Positions 1 through 8,409 are shown, numbered from the stretch's first letter. The stretch: 64,000 nucleotides of DNA from Bog-375 sp049698695 (GCA_049698695.1 JBAVYH010000216.1:11095-75094); one strand, 5' to 3'. Notes: generated by a model from the sequence alone, not told the origin. Translations and numbers: made by a program.

Positions 1-1
1 C

Positions 2-418
2 CCCTCGCTGATCGAATTCGGCGTCGGCCAGAACATCATCCTGGCCACGCCCACCACGCTGATCGCGCTCCTGCGCGCCGTCGCCTACGGCTGGCGGCAG
101 GAGAAGCTGGCGGAAAACGCCGCCGAAATCAGCGCGCTGGGCAAGGAACTGTACAAGCGGCTTTCCGACATGGGCGCGCACCTGGGGAGCATGGGCAAGG
201 GTCTGGAACGCGCGGTCGAGGAGTACAACAAGGCCGTCGGCTCGCTCGAAAGCCGGGTGATGGTGAGCGCGCGCAAATTTGCCGAGTTGAAGACCGCGCC
301 GCTGGGAGTGGAAATCGCCGAGCTGCAACCAGTGGAAAAGCGGGTGCGGAGCCTCGAAGAAGCGGAGCCCGAGCCCGAGCGCCTTCCGCCGTCCCCGCCG
401 CCGGCTCGTTTAGAATAG
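2..418 (+). CDS. rmuC: RmuC-family DNA recombination protein, C-terminal part
   Basis: The gene is cut by the window start, so only the last 138 residues are visible. The stretch ATPTTLIALLRAVAYGWRQE near the start is the signature of the RmuC domain (a PD-(D/E)xK-like nuclease fold linked to suppression of inversions at short inverted repeats). After it comes a helical, probably coiled-coil segment with many Lys and Glu, which is usual for RmuC tails. The reading frame is open from base 2 and stops at a TAG at 416-418, 7 nt before miaB. The last codons overlap a TAGAAT hexamer that probably serves miaB. The family call is firm; the nuclease role is family knowledge, not visible here. Confidence 0.88.
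   Translation, partial: PSLIEFGVGQNIILATPTTLIALLRAVAYGWRQEKLAENAAEISALGKELYKRLSDMGAHLGSMGKGLERAVEEYNKAVGSLESRVMVSARKFAELKTAPLGVEIAELQPVEKRVRSLEEAEPEPERLPPSPPPARLE
411..416 (+). promoter_or_regulatory. -10 box for miaB (short-leader promoter)
   Basis: TAGAAT ends 9 nt before the GTG start of miaB and overlaps the end of rmuC. Transcription from it would begin about 2-3 nt before the start codon. No good -35 hexamer is seen, so this is a pattern call. Confidence 0.4.
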
Positions 419-425
419 TAGAAGA

Positions 426-1751
426 GTGCCCGCCAAGACCTTCTACCTGGAAACCTTCGGCTGCCAGATGAACGCGCACGACTCCGAAAAGGTAGTCGGC
501 ACGCTGATGGCGAAGGGCTACGCGCAAGTGGCCACACCGGAAGAAGCCGGGCTGGTCCTCTACAACACCTGCAGCATCCGCGATAAAGCCGAGCAAAAAG
601 TGTACCACCGCTTGCAACAGTTCAAGCGCAACGGGAAGGACAAGGTGATTGGACTGCTCGGCTGCGTGGCGCAGCAGGAGGGCGAGCGGATTTTCGAACG
701 CGCCCCGCACGTCGGTCTGGTGTGCGGCTCGGCCAGCTACAACAAGCTCGGCGAGCTGCTGGTGCAGATTGAAGCCGGCGACAGGCGGGTCACCGGATTG
801 AGTCTCGATACCGATGAGGCCTTCGACACGCCTTTCACCCGGCGCGACAACCCGCACCGCGCTTACATCGCCATCATCGAAGGCTGCGACAAGAGCTGTG
901 CTTATTGCGTGGTGCCGTTCACGCGCGGGCCGGAGCGCAGCCGCACCAGCGATAGCGTGATGGCCGAAGCGCGCCGCCTGGCTGCGGAAGGATACAGCGA
1001 GATCCAGCTCCTGGGGCAAAACGTCAACAGCTATCGCGACCCAACGCCGGCCGGCTGGAATTTCGCGGCGCTGCTCGCGCGTGTCGCGGAGATTCCGGGA
1101 ATCCGGCGCGTGCGTTACACCACATCCCATCCGCGCGATTTTGGCAAAGACATCGTGGACGCTATGGACGCGAATCCCGTGCTTTGCGACCACGTCCACC
1201 TGCCGGTGCAGTCTGGTTCGTCGAACGTGCTCGCCAAAATGGACCGGCTGTACACACGCGACGAATACATGCAGCGTATCGGCTGGCTGAAGACCGCGCA
1301 GCGTCCTTATTCCATCACCACCGACATCATCGTTGGCTTTCCCGGCGAGACGGAGAAGGACTTCGAGGCCACGTTGACCCTGCTCGACGAAGTCGAATAC
1401 GATTCGCTGTTCAGCTTCAAGTATTCGCCGCGCCCGAACACGGCCGCCCTCCGCTTCGAGGACCACATCCCTGAGGAAGAGAAGCAGCGGCGCCTCGAGA
1501 TCGTGCAGGAGAAGCAGCGCGCCATCCAGATCCGCCGCAACGCGGGGCTCATCGGCAGCCTGAAGGAGGTGCTGGTGGAGGGCCGCAACCAGGCCCTGGC
1601 GCAGTGGATCGGGCGCACTTCGGACAACCGCACGCTGAACTTCACCCATCCCGAAAACGGCGCCGCTTCCCTGGTCGGCCAGTATCTGCCTGTGCGCGTC
1701 ACGCGCGCCGGCCCCAACTCCTTGGTGGGCGAGAGCGCAACTGTGGTGTAA
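426..1751 (+). CDS. miaB: tRNA-2-methylthio-N6-dimethylallyladenosine synthase MiaB
   Basis: A 441-residue radical-SAM methylthiotransferase that adds a methylthio group to i6A37 of tRNAs reading codons that start with U. The N-terminal UPF0004 domain has Cys13, Cys49 and Cys80 for the auxiliary cluster. The radical-SAM triad is Cys154, Cys158 and Cys161 in GCDKSCAYCVVPFTRG, and a TRAM domain closes the protein. Length and motif order match MiaB rather than RimO. The start is GTG at 426; there is no Shine-Dalgarno sequence, but a TAGAAT -10 lies just upstream. The next gene follows after 21 nt. Confidence 0.97.
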   Translation: MPAKTFYLETFGCQMNAHDSEKVVGTLMAKGYAQVATPEEAGLVLYNTCSIRDKAEQKVYHRLQQFKRNGKDKVIGLLGCVAQQEGERIFERAPHVGLVCGSASYNKLGELLVQIEAGDRRVTGLSLDTDEAFDTPFTRRDNPHRAYIAIIEGCDKSCAYCVVPFTRGPERSRTSDSVMAEARRLAAEGYSEIQLLGQNVNSYRDPTPAGWNFAALLARVAEIPGIRRVRYTTSHPRDFGKDIVDAMDANPVLCDHVHLPVQSGSSNVLAKMDRLYTRDEYMQRIGWLKTAQRPYSITTDIIVGFPGETEKDFEATLTLLDEVEYDSLFSFKYSPRPNTAALRFEDHIPEEEKQRRLEIVQEKQRAIQIRRNAGLIGSLKEVLVEGRNQALAQWIGRTSDNRTLNFTHPENGAASLVGQYLPVRVTRAGPNSLVGESATVV

Positions 1752-1772
1752 TTGAGTTGGGAGGAGGGCGGC

Positions 1773-2258
1773 ATGGAAGTGGAAATGAAAATTCGCGGCC
1801 TGATGATGGACCCGGTCACCAATATGCCCATCGTCATCCTCAGGGACGTGAGCGGCAATTCTGTGCTCCCGATCTGGGTGGGTGTTTACGAAGCGAACGC
1901 CATCGCGCTCGAAATCGAGAAGGTCTCCACTCCGCGGCCCATGACCCACGATCTCATCAAGAGCCTGCTGCTCGGCCTCAACACCGCGCTGCGCAAGGTG
2001 GTGGTGAGCGAACTGAAAGACGACACGTTCTACGCCGTCATTTGGCTGGATCGCGACGGGGAAACCATCAGCGTGGATTCGCGGCCGAGCGATGCCCTGG
2101 CCCTGGCGCTGCGCCTCGATTGCCCGATTTACGTGGAAGAGACCGTGCTCAAGTCCTCCAGCAAGGCCACCAACGCCGCCGACAAAGTCAACAACGAAGA
2201 GTTGCGGCGGTGGCTCGAAGGCCTCAATGATGAGGACCTCGGCCGCTATAAGATGTGA
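1773..2258 (+). CDS. Bifunctional nuclease family (DUF151/BFN) protein
   Basis: A 161-residue protein beginning MEVEMKIRGLMMDPVTNMPI. It shows the features of the DUF151/bifunctional nuclease family: an N-terminal strand region, the LPIWVGVYEANAIALE segment, and the VDSRPSDALALALR segment. A TTG 21 nt earlier is also open, but the ATG at 1773 is preceded by GGAGGAGGG at good distance and is the better start. Plant and Thermotoga members have been reported as nucleases; the role in this organism is unknown. It lies between miaB and a small gene whose GTG overlaps its stop codon, so the three are probably co-transcribed. Confidence 0.9.
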   Translation: MEVEMKIRGLMMDPVTNMPIVILRDVSGNSVLPIWVGVYEANAIALEIEKVSTPRPMTHDLIKSLLLGLNTALRKVVVSELKDDTFYAVIWLDRDGETISVDSRPSDALALALRLDCPIYVEETVLKSSSKATNAADKVNNEELRRWLEGLNDEDLGRYKM

Positions 2259-2560
2259 CGCCCGAAACCGCCGCGCGCCTGGCCGGCTGCGGAATCCAGT
2301 TGGCCGCCGAATCTCCGGAGTACAGCATGTTCACCCGCGATTCCTGCGTGGCGCTAGCGAATCCGGGCGCGGCGGTGGGAATCGGCAGCACAGGTATGAT
2401 GACGGAACGCGGCCTGGCGTTCCTGGTGTGGCGCGAAGGCCTGCCGTATCTCGCCGCCAAGGGCCGCGAAACGCCCGCCAGCTCAGCGCAGGTGGACGAG
2501 ATACGGAAGTTTTCTTTGGATTTGAAACGCGCGCTGGGCGTGGATTCGGGCGAGGCGTAG
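2255..2560 (+). CDS. Small hypothetical protein
   Basis: A 101-residue product whose GTG start overlaps the stop of the DUF151 gene in a GTGA arrangement, which implies translational coupling. The protein is soluble, with no signal peptide or membrane segment. It has a Gly/Ala-rich first half with two Cys residues and a C-terminal region with alternating charges. I do not recognise the family. The coupling and the clean codon usage are the main evidence that it is real. Confidence 0.65.
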   Translation: MTPETAARLAGCGIQLAAESPEYSMFTRDSCVALANPGAAVGIGSTGMMTERGLAFLVWREGLPYLAAKGRETPASSAQVDEIRKFSLDLKRALGVDSGEA

Positions 2561-2612
2561 CACGCCGCGCCACGCGTCCCTCTGCGCGAAACTGGCTGCC
2601 TCACAAGAACGC

Positions 2613-3824
2613 ATGACGCTCGACGAACAACTTTCTTACCTGCGGAAAGGCATGGCGGAGATCATTCGCGAAGAAGATCTCCGCGAGCGGCTGGTCGCAG
2701 CCGCCGCCTCCGGCCGCAAACTGCGCATCAAGGCCGGCTTCGATCCGACCGCGCCAGACCTGCACCTGGGCCACACCGTGCTGCTGCGCAAGATGAAACA
2801 CTTTCAAGACCTCGGCCACACGGTGATTTTTCTGATCGGCGATATGACCGGCCTGATCGGCGATCCCACCGGGCGCAATGCAACGCGCCCGCCGATGACG
2901 CGCGAGGCGATTCAAGAAAACGCCGAAACTTACAAGACGCAGGTGTTCAAGATTCTCGACCCCGAAAAGACCGAGGTCCGCTTCAACAGCGAGTGGCTGG
3001 AGCCGATGAAGTACGTCGACATCGTGCGCCTGGCGTCGCACTACACGGTGGCGCGCATGCTGGAGCGCGACTATTTCTCCAAGCGCCTGCGCGACGGCAT
3101 CCCGATTTCGATGCACGAGATGCTCTACCCGCTGGCGCAGGGCTACGATTCGGTGGCCCTCCAGTGCGACGTGGAAATGGGCGGCACGGACCAGAGATTC
3201 AACCTGCTGGTGGGGCGTGAACTGCAAAGCGATTTCGGACAGCCACCGCAGATCGTCTGCACCACGCCGCTGCTCGAAGGCACCGACGGCATCAACAAAA
3301 TGTCGAAATCGCTCGGCAATTACATCGGCATCGCCGAGCCGCCCGACGTGATGTTCCGCAAGGTGATGCAGATCTCTGATGAGCTGATGTGGCGCTATTA
3401 CCTGCTGCTCACCGACAAGAGCGAAAGCGAAATCGCCGCCTTGCGCGCGCGTGTGGCGGATGGCTCGCTGCACCCGATGGAGGTCAAGATCGCGCTGGGC
3501 AAAATGATCGTCGGCGATTATCACCCGGCCGCGGAGGCGGAACGGGCGGCCGGGGTCTTCGACAGCGTGGTGCGCCACAAGCAGGTGCCGGACAAAATCG
3601 AGACCGTCGCGCTTCCGCAGGAAGTGGTGAAGGACGGCGCCATTCGCGTCGACAAACTGCTGGCGCGCATCGGCCTGGCCGAATCGGTTAGCGACGCCGT
3701 GCGCAAGATCAAAGCCGGCGCGGTGGAGATTAATGGCGCGAAATGGACGGCGCTTTCTTGGACGGACAACTCGCCGGAGTTGCTCATTCAAGTGGGCAAG
3801 AACTGGCGAAAGGCCATCCGGTAA
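2613..3824 (+). CDS. tyrS: Tyrosyl-tRNA synthetase
   Basis: A 403-residue class I aminoacyl-tRNA synthetase that charges tRNA-Tyr. The HIGH-type motif is HLGH at residues 51-54, and KMSKS is intact at 229-233. Between them, the DMTGLIGDPTGR segment and the YPLAQGYDSVALQCDVEMGG tyrosine/tRNA-binding region are typical of bacterial TyrS of the TyrZ type. The C-terminal S4-like domain (about 340-403) is present with IRVDKLLARIGLAES. The ATG at 2613 directly begins the conserved N-terminal helix. A long minus-strand reading frame opposite this gene is a composition shadow. Confidence 0.97.
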   Translation: MTLDEQLSYLRKGMAEIIREEDLRERLVAAAASGRKLRIKAGFDPTAPDLHLGHTVLLRKMKHFQDLGHTVIFLIGDMTGLIGDPTGRNATRPPMTREAIQENAETYKTQVFKILDPEKTEVRFNSEWLEPMKYVDIVRLASHYTVARMLERDYFSKRLRDGIPISMHEMLYPLAQGYDSVALQCDVEMGGTDQRFNLLVGRELQSDFGQPPQIVCTTPLLEGTDGINKMSKSLGNYIGIAEPPDVMFRKVMQISDELMWRYYLLLTDKSESEIAALRARVADGSLHPMEVKIALGKMIVGDYHPAAEAERAAGVFDSVVRHKQVPDKIETVALPQEVVKDGAIRVDKLLARIGLAESVSDAVRKIKAGAVEINGAKWTALSWTDNSPELLIQVGKNWRKAIR

Positions 3825-3830
3825 GCCGCC

Positions 3831-4676
3831 GTGCGCAAGCTCTATTATTGGAAACTCAAGCGGCGCGAAATCCAGCTCGGAGACCGCACGCTGCTGATGG
3901 CAGTGCTCAACGTCACGCCGGATTCGTTTTCCGACGGCGGCAAGTACGCCGATCCGGACCGAGCGTTCGCCCGTGCTCTGGAGCTCGAGGAACAAGGCGC
4001 GGACATGCTGGACATTGGGGCGGAATCCACGCGGCCTGGATCGGCGCGCGTCTCCGCTGCCGAAGAGATGCGGCGCCTGATTCCGGTTCTGAAGCGGCTG
4101 AAGGACCGGCTCACCATTCCCATTTCGGTGGATACGTACAAGGCCGAGATCGCCGAGCGCGCGCTCGAATTGGGGGTCGACGTCATCAACGATCCTTCCG
4201 GCCTCACCATCGAACCGCAACTGGCGCGGGTGGTCTCCAATCACGATGCCGGCCTGGTGCTGAACCACATGCGCGGGCGGCCGGAGAACTGGGCCAAGCT
4301 GGGGCCGATGCCCGATCCGGTAGCGGGCATCGCGCGCGACCTCGGCGCCGCCGTCAGCCGCGCCCGCCGCGTTGGCATCGCCGCTTCCAAGCTGGCCATC
4401 GATCCCGGCCTCGGATTCGGCAAGCGCAAGGAACAGAACACGCTCATTTTGGGCCACCTCTCCGCGCTGGCGGCGATCGATCTGCCCCTCATGGCCGGTC
4501 CTTCGCGCAAGAGCTTCCTCGCTCACCAGGATGCGGAGCAGACTAAGTTCGCCACTGCCGCCGCGGTGGCTGCCTGTGTGCTCGGTGGCGTCCACATGGT
4601 GCGCGTGCACGATGTGCGCGAGATGCGCGCCGTAACCGACCTGGCCGACGATATTCTTCGCGCGCAGGCGGAATGA
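3831..4676 (+). CDS. folP: Dihydropteroate synthase
   Basis: A 281-residue TIM-barrel enzyme that joins 4-aminobenzoate to the pterin pyrophosphate in folate synthesis. The hallmark motif NVTPDSFSDGG is at 27-37, DIGAESTRPG at 61-70, and GPSRKSFL near the C terminus. The usual D-x-SG strand is here INDPSGL. It starts at GTG 3831, only 6 nt after the tyrS stop, so co-transcription is likely. Length is normal for the family. Confidence 0.96.
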   Translation: MRKLYYWKLKRREIQLGDRTLLMAVLNVTPDSFSDGGKYADPDRAFARALELEEQGADMLDIGAESTRPGSARVSAAEEMRRLIPVLKRLKDRLTIPISVDTYKAEIAERALELGVDVINDPSGLTIEPQLARVVSNHDAGLVLNHMRGRPENWAKLGPMPDPVAGIARDLGAAVSRARRVGIAASKLAIDPGLGFGKRKEQNTLILGHLSALAAIDLPLMAGPSRKSFLAHQDAEQTKFATAAAVAACVLGGVHMVRVHDVREMRAVTDLADDILRAQAE

Positions 4677-4738
4677 CCGCCCGCTGCAACCTCGCTCCTG
4701 GCTCTTCCTCTTGGCGGCCCTGAGCCGTGCGTCTCCTG

Positions 4739-4744
4739 TATAAT
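4739..4744 (+). promoter_or_regulatory. -10 box upstream of greA
   Basis: A perfect TATAAT lies between folP and greA. A start site about 7 nt downstream would fall at the in-frame TTG at 4752 or give a 22-nt leader to the ATG at 4773. No matching -35 sequence is obvious at 16-18 nt. Confidence 0.45.
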
Positions 4745-4772
4745 AGTCGCGTTGGGCGCCAGCCCATTTCGG

Positions 4773-5243
4773 ATGCCGGACATCAAGAAGAAGCTGCAGG
4801 AGGAAATCGCCACGCTCGAACGCGAGCTGCACGTCGAGCTGCCGAAGGAGATCCTCACCGCGCGCGCCCACGGCGATCTGAGCGAGAACGCCGAGTACCA
4901 TGCCGCCAAGGAGCGCCAGGGGATGGTCAACGCGCGCCTCAATCAGCTCAAGAAGCGGCTGGCCGAGATGTCGATGATCGACTTCTCGAAGATTCCGCAC
5001 GACCGCGTCGGCCTAGGCTCTACCGTGGTGGTGCTCGATAGCAAGCGCGACGAAGAGGTAACGTATAGTTTGGTGACCGTTGAGGAGGCCGATGCGGCCA
5101 ACGGCAAGATTTCGACCACTTCGCCGATCGGCCGCGCATTGCTCGGCAAGGAAGTGGGTGACGTGGCCCGCGTGCAGAGTCCCAACGGCACCAAGGATCT
5201 GGAGATCCTGAAGCTGACCACCATTCACGACGTAGTGGAATGA
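4773..5243 (+). CDS. greA: Transcription elongation factor GreA
   Basis: A 156-residue factor that rescues arrested RNA polymerase by stimulating transcript cleavage. The N-terminal coiled coil contains the acidic tip DLSENAEYHAAKERQ with the Asp and Glu that act in the polymerase secondary channel. The C-terminal FKBP-like domain includes the SPIGRALLGKEVGD segment. I chose the ATG at 4773, which starts MPDIKKKLQEE as in homologues, over the upstream in-frame TTG at 4752. The phosphatidyltransferase gene begins 1 nt after the stop codon. Confidence 0.95.
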   Translation: MPDIKKKLQEEIATLERELHVELPKEILTARAHGDLSENAEYHAAKERQGMVNARLNQLKKRLAEMSMIDFSKIPHDRVGLGSTVVVLDSKRDEEVTYSLVTVEEADAANGKISTTSPIGRALLGKEVGDVARVQSPNGTKDLEILKLTTIHDVVE

Positions 5244-5244
5244 T

Positions 5245-5967
5245 ATGACCTTCACCGGCGGAATCGGAAGGTTCTGCGGCGCCATCATCGACCGTATTGT
5301 GCGCTGGCTGGCGCTTTCGCGTATTCACCCCAACGTGCTCACGTTCATCGGGCTGGTAATCAACATCTGGGCGGCGTGGCTGCTGGCTCGGGGCAGCTTC
5401 CGCTGGGCCGGCCTGGTGGTAATCGGCGCTGGCTTGTTCGACATGGTGGATGGCCGCGTCGCCCGCGCCACCAGCCAGGTCACGCGCTTCGGCGGGTTCT
5501 TCGATTCGGTGATCGACCGCTACTCCGATCTCGCGCTGTACATGGGCCTGCTGGTTTATTACGCTTCCATCAACCGCTTTTTCTACATCGTGCTGACCGC
5601 CGTGGTGATGACCGGCTCGGTGATGGTGAGTTACACGCGGGCCCGCGCCGAAAACGCCATTCCCAAGTGCAAAGTCGGCTTTCTGGAGCGGCCCGAGCGC
5701 GTGGTGTTGATCATCATCGGCGCCCTGTTCAATCGCATGGCCGCCGTGCTGTGGGTGATCGCCGTGCTTTCCAATCTCACCGTGGTGCACCGCATGATCT
5801 ACACCTGGCAGGAGGCCACGCGCCTGGAGGACGCGCAACTGCGCGCGGTGCCGCAAAACGAATCGCCCGCGGTTTCGTCGGAGCCTGATGGCGCAGACCA
5901 CCAGCCTTCGAGCGAAAAAAACATCGAGACAGAGACCGCCGGCGCTACCAAGAAACGCGTCCCGTAG
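5245..5967 (+). CDS. CDP-alcohol phosphatidyltransferase
   Basis: A 240-residue integral membrane enzyme that transfers a phosphatidyl group from CDP-diacylglycerol to an alcohol. The motif D-x2-DG-x2-AR-x8-G-x3-D-x3-D is exact at residues 66-91 (D66, D69, D87, D91). Around it are about six hydrophobic segments. Relatives include phosphatidylglycerophosphate and phosphatidylinositol-phosphate synthases; the acceptor cannot be fixed from sequence. The C-terminal tail after about residue 205 is hydrophilic, and its last 11 codons lie in a copy of a dispersed hairpin repeat, so the terminus was probably rewritten by it. Confidence 0.9.
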   Translation: MTFTGGIGRFCGAIIDRIVRWLALSRIHPNVLTFIGLVINIWAAWLLARGSFRWAGLVVIGAGLFDMVDGRVARATSQVTRFGGFFDSVIDRYSDLALYMGLLVYYASINRFFYIVLTAVVMTGSVMVSYTRARAENAIPKCKVGFLERPERVVLIIIGALFNRMAAVLWVIAVLSNLTVVHRMIYTWQEATRLEDAQLRAVPQNESPAVSSEPDGADHQPSSEKNIETETAGATKKRVP

Positions 5968-6002
5968 TCGCAGTGGCGGCAGTCTTTGCCGCCGGTTCTT
6001 TG
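5934..6002. repeat. Dispersed hairpin element overlapping a gene 3' end
   Basis: GACCGCCGGCGCTAC at 5934-5948 is identical to half of a 30-nt element also found at 18744-18773 and 63675-63704. The opposite arm type (TTTGCCGCCGGTTCTT) follows at about 5986-6000. The element spans the last codons and stop of the phosphatidyltransferase gene and the gap to the convergent amidohydrolase gene. Confidence 0.6.
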
Positions 6003-6052
6003 CGAACAATCAATCATGCGTCGGGGTCGGCCCCTGGCCTGCGAACCCGCAA

Positions 6053-7513
6053 CTACCGGCTCGTATTCCGATAATCCAGCGGCGGCTTCTGATCCAGCGG
6101 GATCTTCGATTCGTACTTCACGCCCGCCATCCGCTTGGCGAAGTCTGCCTTGGCGGCGGCCAGCAGTGCCGGCTCCGTGAACAAGTCGTCCGCCGTAACC
6201 GACAGCACGTTGGCAGCCAGTACCATTCCGTCCTGTCCAATCGCCATCCCGCTGGCTGCGGTGGCGTACCAACTGTGCGCCGGCGTTCCCGGCACCCAGG
6301 TGGCGGCGGTGATGCCGATGGTCGGCACGTTCCAGCTCACGTCGCCCACGTCCGTCGATGCACCGCCGCCTTCCCCAAGTTGGCGATCGAGCGGCTGCAC
6401 TAGGCGCTCGCTGCCCAGTTTGGCCGTCGTTCCCGCGGGCAACAGCGGAAACAGCTTCTGGGCAAAGGCCTGCTCGGCCGGCGTGTACGTCAGTCCGCCG
6501 ATTTCGGTGAAGTTGCGGTACATGCGTTCACTGAGCGGCGCGTTGTTGACGATGTTCGAATCGCTGCTGACAATCCGAACATCCACCGTCGTCTCCGTGG
6601 CCATCGCCGCGCCGTGGGCGCATTTCAGAATGCGCTCCCAGATGCCGCTCAGCACCGTCATCGAGGGATGGCGCGCGTACAGAAACAATTCGGCGTCATC
6701 GGGAACGATGTTGGGCGCGGCGCCTCCCTTGGTCACGATGTAATGGATGCGCGTCGCGCTGGGCACGTGCTCGCGCAGAAACTCCACCGCGGTGGCCATA
6801 ATCATCACGCCGTCCAGCGCCGAGCGGCCCTTCTCGGGCGCCGCCGCCGCGTGCGATGCCAGACCGTGAAATTCGAATTTCGCCGTGATCACGGCTAGCA
6901 TGCCGTCGCCGGTAGTCACCGTGTTGGAATCGCCCGGATGCCAGTGCAAAACCGCATCCACGTCGCGGAACAGCCCGGCGCGGACCATGTACACTTTGCC
7001 CGAACCGCCCTCCTCCGCCGGAGTGCCGTAATACCGCACCGTGCCGGGCAGGTGATGCGCGGCGAGATAATCCTTGATCGAGACGGCAGCCAGCGCACCG
7101 CCGGCGCCGAGCAGGTTATGCCCGCAGCCGTGGCCCGGCGCGCCGGCAGTGAGCGGCTTGCGCTCCGGCGCGGCGTCCTGCGAGAGCCCAGGCAGCGCAT
7201 CGAATTCGCCCAGAATTCCGATTACCGGCTTGCCCTGTCCCCAACTGGCAACGAATGCCGTGGGGATCTCCGCCACCCCTGCCTTCACGTCGAAGCCCGC
7301 CGCGGCCAGCGTCTCCTGAAGCAACGCTGAGCTCTTCTTTTCCTGATATCCCATCTCCGCGAATTCCCACACTTTCCGCGAGACATCCCGGTAGGTCGGT
7401 GCGTTAGTTTCCACCAGACGGATCACTTCGCTGTGAGCCGCTGAGATATCCGCCGCCAGCGCCGCAAATGGCGCCACCGCACCAAGAACAAGAACAGCCA
7501 GTTTCGATCGCAT
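6053..7513 (-). CDS. Exported M20-family amidohydrolase (AbgB-like)
   Basis: A 486-residue metallopeptidase/amidohydrolase of the M20 family, closest by motif to aminobenzoyl-glutamate hydrolase subunit B. The first 20 residues are a signal peptide ending AALA, so it acts outside the cytoplasm. Metal-binding and catalytic segments seen include LGEFDALPGL, GHGCGHNLLGAG and LHWHPGDSN; the dimerisation domain follows with FHGLASHAAAAPEKGRSALD. Exported members in Acidobacteria are probably acylated-amino-acid or peptide scavengers, which is inference. It is convergent with the upstream operon and stands alone. Confidence 0.9.
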   Translation of the reverse strand: MRSKLAVLVLGAVAPFAALAADISAAHSEVIRLVETNAPTYRDVSRKVWEFAEMGYQEKKSSALLQETLAAAGFDVKAGVAEIPTAFVASWGQGKPVIGILGEFDALPGLSQDAAPERKPLTAGAPGHGCGHNLLGAGGALAAVSIKDYLAAHHLPGTVRYYGTPAEEGGSGKVYMVRAGLFRDVDAVLHWHPGDSNTVTTGDGMLAVITAKFEFHGLASHAAAAPEKGRSALDGVMIMATAVEFLREHVPSATRIHYIVTKGGAAPNIVPDDAELFLYARHPSMTVLSGIWERILKCAHGAAMATETTVDVRIVSSDSNIVNNAPLSERMYRNFTEIGGLTYTPAEQAFAQKLFPLLPAGTTAKLGSERLVQPLDRQLGEGGGASTDVGDVSWNVPTIGITAATWVPGTPAHSWYATAASGMAIGQDGMVLAANVLSVTADDLFTEPALLAAAKADFAKRMAGVKYESKIPLDQKPPLDYRNTSR

Positions 7514-7555
7514 ACTCGGATACGGTACGCGGCGGGACGGCGGCTGTCAAGCCGT

Positions 7556-7612
7556 AGGTGGGGCATGCTTTAGCTTGCCCGGAACAGGAGGCGCTTGCGC
7601 CGCTCCCGATTT
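7556..7612. repeat. Intergenic hairpin element
   Basis: GTGGGGCATGCTTTAGC followed by TTGCCCGG forms an imperfect hairpin, and GGCGC-TT-GCGCC forms a second one at about 7590-7601. The GTGGGGCA opening resembles the outer arm of the cruciform at 34321-34396, so both probably belong to one family. Confidence 0.5.
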
Positions 7613-7656
7613 AAGAGGAGAGCCGGGCGCCCTCGCGAGATCGAGCCGCGAAGTGT

Positions 7657-7662
7657 TAGACT
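7657..7662 (+). promoter_or_regulatory. -10 box for antitoxin gene (leaderless)
   Basis: TAGACT ends 6 nt before the ATG at 7669, which places the predicted transcription start on the A of the start codon. No ribosome-binding site precedes the ATG. Confidence 0.4.
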
Positions 7663-7668
7663 CCAAGC

Positions 7669-7881
7669 ATGGGCCGAGCTGAGGAGATCGAGGCCGCCAT
7701 CGACGGTCTGTCCCCGGAAGAATATCGGCGCGTCGCCGAGTGGTTTCGCGTCCGGGAGCAGGAGCGTTGGGATCACCAGTTGGATGCCGACTCCTCGGCC
7801 GGCAAGCTCGATTTCCTCTTTGATGAAGCGGAAAGCGAGTCCGCGAAGGGCCTTCTTCGCGAGTGGCCGCCGCCAAAGTGA
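7669..7881 (+). CDS. Antitoxin-like small protein
   Basis: A 70-residue protein beginning MGRAEEIEAAIDGLSPEEYR. Its acidic, helical pattern with LSPEEYRRVAEWFREREQ-like spacing is typical of antitoxins paired with RelE/ParE-fold toxins. The following reading frame starts at a GTG that overlaps its stop codon (GTGA) and encodes such a toxin, but that frame is broken. Neutralisation of the partner is family knowledge and has not been shown here. Confidence 0.75.
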   Translation: MGRAEEIEAAIDGLSPEEYRRVAEWFRVREQERWDHQLDADSSAGKLDFLFDEAESESAKGLLREWPPPK

Positions 7882-8143
7882 GATCCGTCGCTACTCGACG
7901 GTTCTGGAGGCTATTCCAGGCACGGCCACTTGAGATTCAACGTCTTGCCACTAAGAACTATCATCTGTGGCGACGAGACCCGCACCATCCCCGCTCCGTT
8001 TCCGGCGCTTGCAGGGAAGCGAAGACCGGTTTAGCATCCGCGTCGGAGATCACTACCGAGCCTTGGGCAAGCTAACCGGCGAGAAAATGACCTGGGTCTG
8101 GATCGGCACCCACTCAGATTATGACCGGATGACAGGCTCTTGA
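7878..8143 (+). pseudogene. RelE/ParE-like toxin, frameshifted
   Basis: From the GTG at 7878 the frame reads MRSVATRRFWRLFQARP and on to LATKNYHLWRRDPHHP, then runs off. In the frame two bases on, from about 7994, it continues LRFRRLQGSEDRFSIRVGD, then HYRALG and WVWIGTHSDYDRM, ending at TGA 8141-8143. Together these give a normal RelE-fold toxin of about 88 residues (the family has HPSL-F-L, VG-YRA and W-WIG-H motifs). Codons at 7992-7993 are CG where a Ser codon TCG is expected, so loss of one T near 7991 explains the break. A sequencing error would look the same. Confidence 0.8.
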
Positions 8144-8409
8144 GTTTGAAGAGCAGGCTTCGACTCCCCGCACATGCCAGAGGAAACATCCGGCTCCTGC
8201 GATTGCGAGATCCTGTACAACGTTCCTGAGGAAAGCCGCCTTAAATCGGAGTACTGGCATTGGCGCAGGAAGCAAGCCGGGTGAGTCATGTCTCCGTCAC
8301 GCGGATGACTAGGTGCGCCATCCCGCGCTCCCGCCCTCAACTGTTGGATAATGGAATTAGAGTGACTTGGGTGATAGCAGCCGTGCCGACTCGCAATGAG
8401 TGAGGCTGG
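8144..8409. other. Non-coding gap
   Basis: Between the broken toxin and the lectin-like gene I see no coherent reading frame on either strand, no strong hairpin and no clear RNA gene. It may contain the promoter of the following gene. Confidence 0.5.

Noticed and set aside
129..1949. 606-codon minus-strand open frame opposite miaB
   Set aside because: Antisense to a clear radical-SAM gene, with His/Ala/Arg-rich translation and no start signal.
2601..5000. 799-codon minus-strand open frame opposite tyrS and folP
   Set aside because: It is a composition shadow. The plus strand carries tyrS and folP with full motifs, and the antisense product is rich in His, Arg and Ala without any domain.
7863..8075. 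70-codon frame read as an intact small gene
   Set aside because: Its first half is the toxin N terminus and its second half is out of frame, so it is better described as a frameshifted pseudogene.
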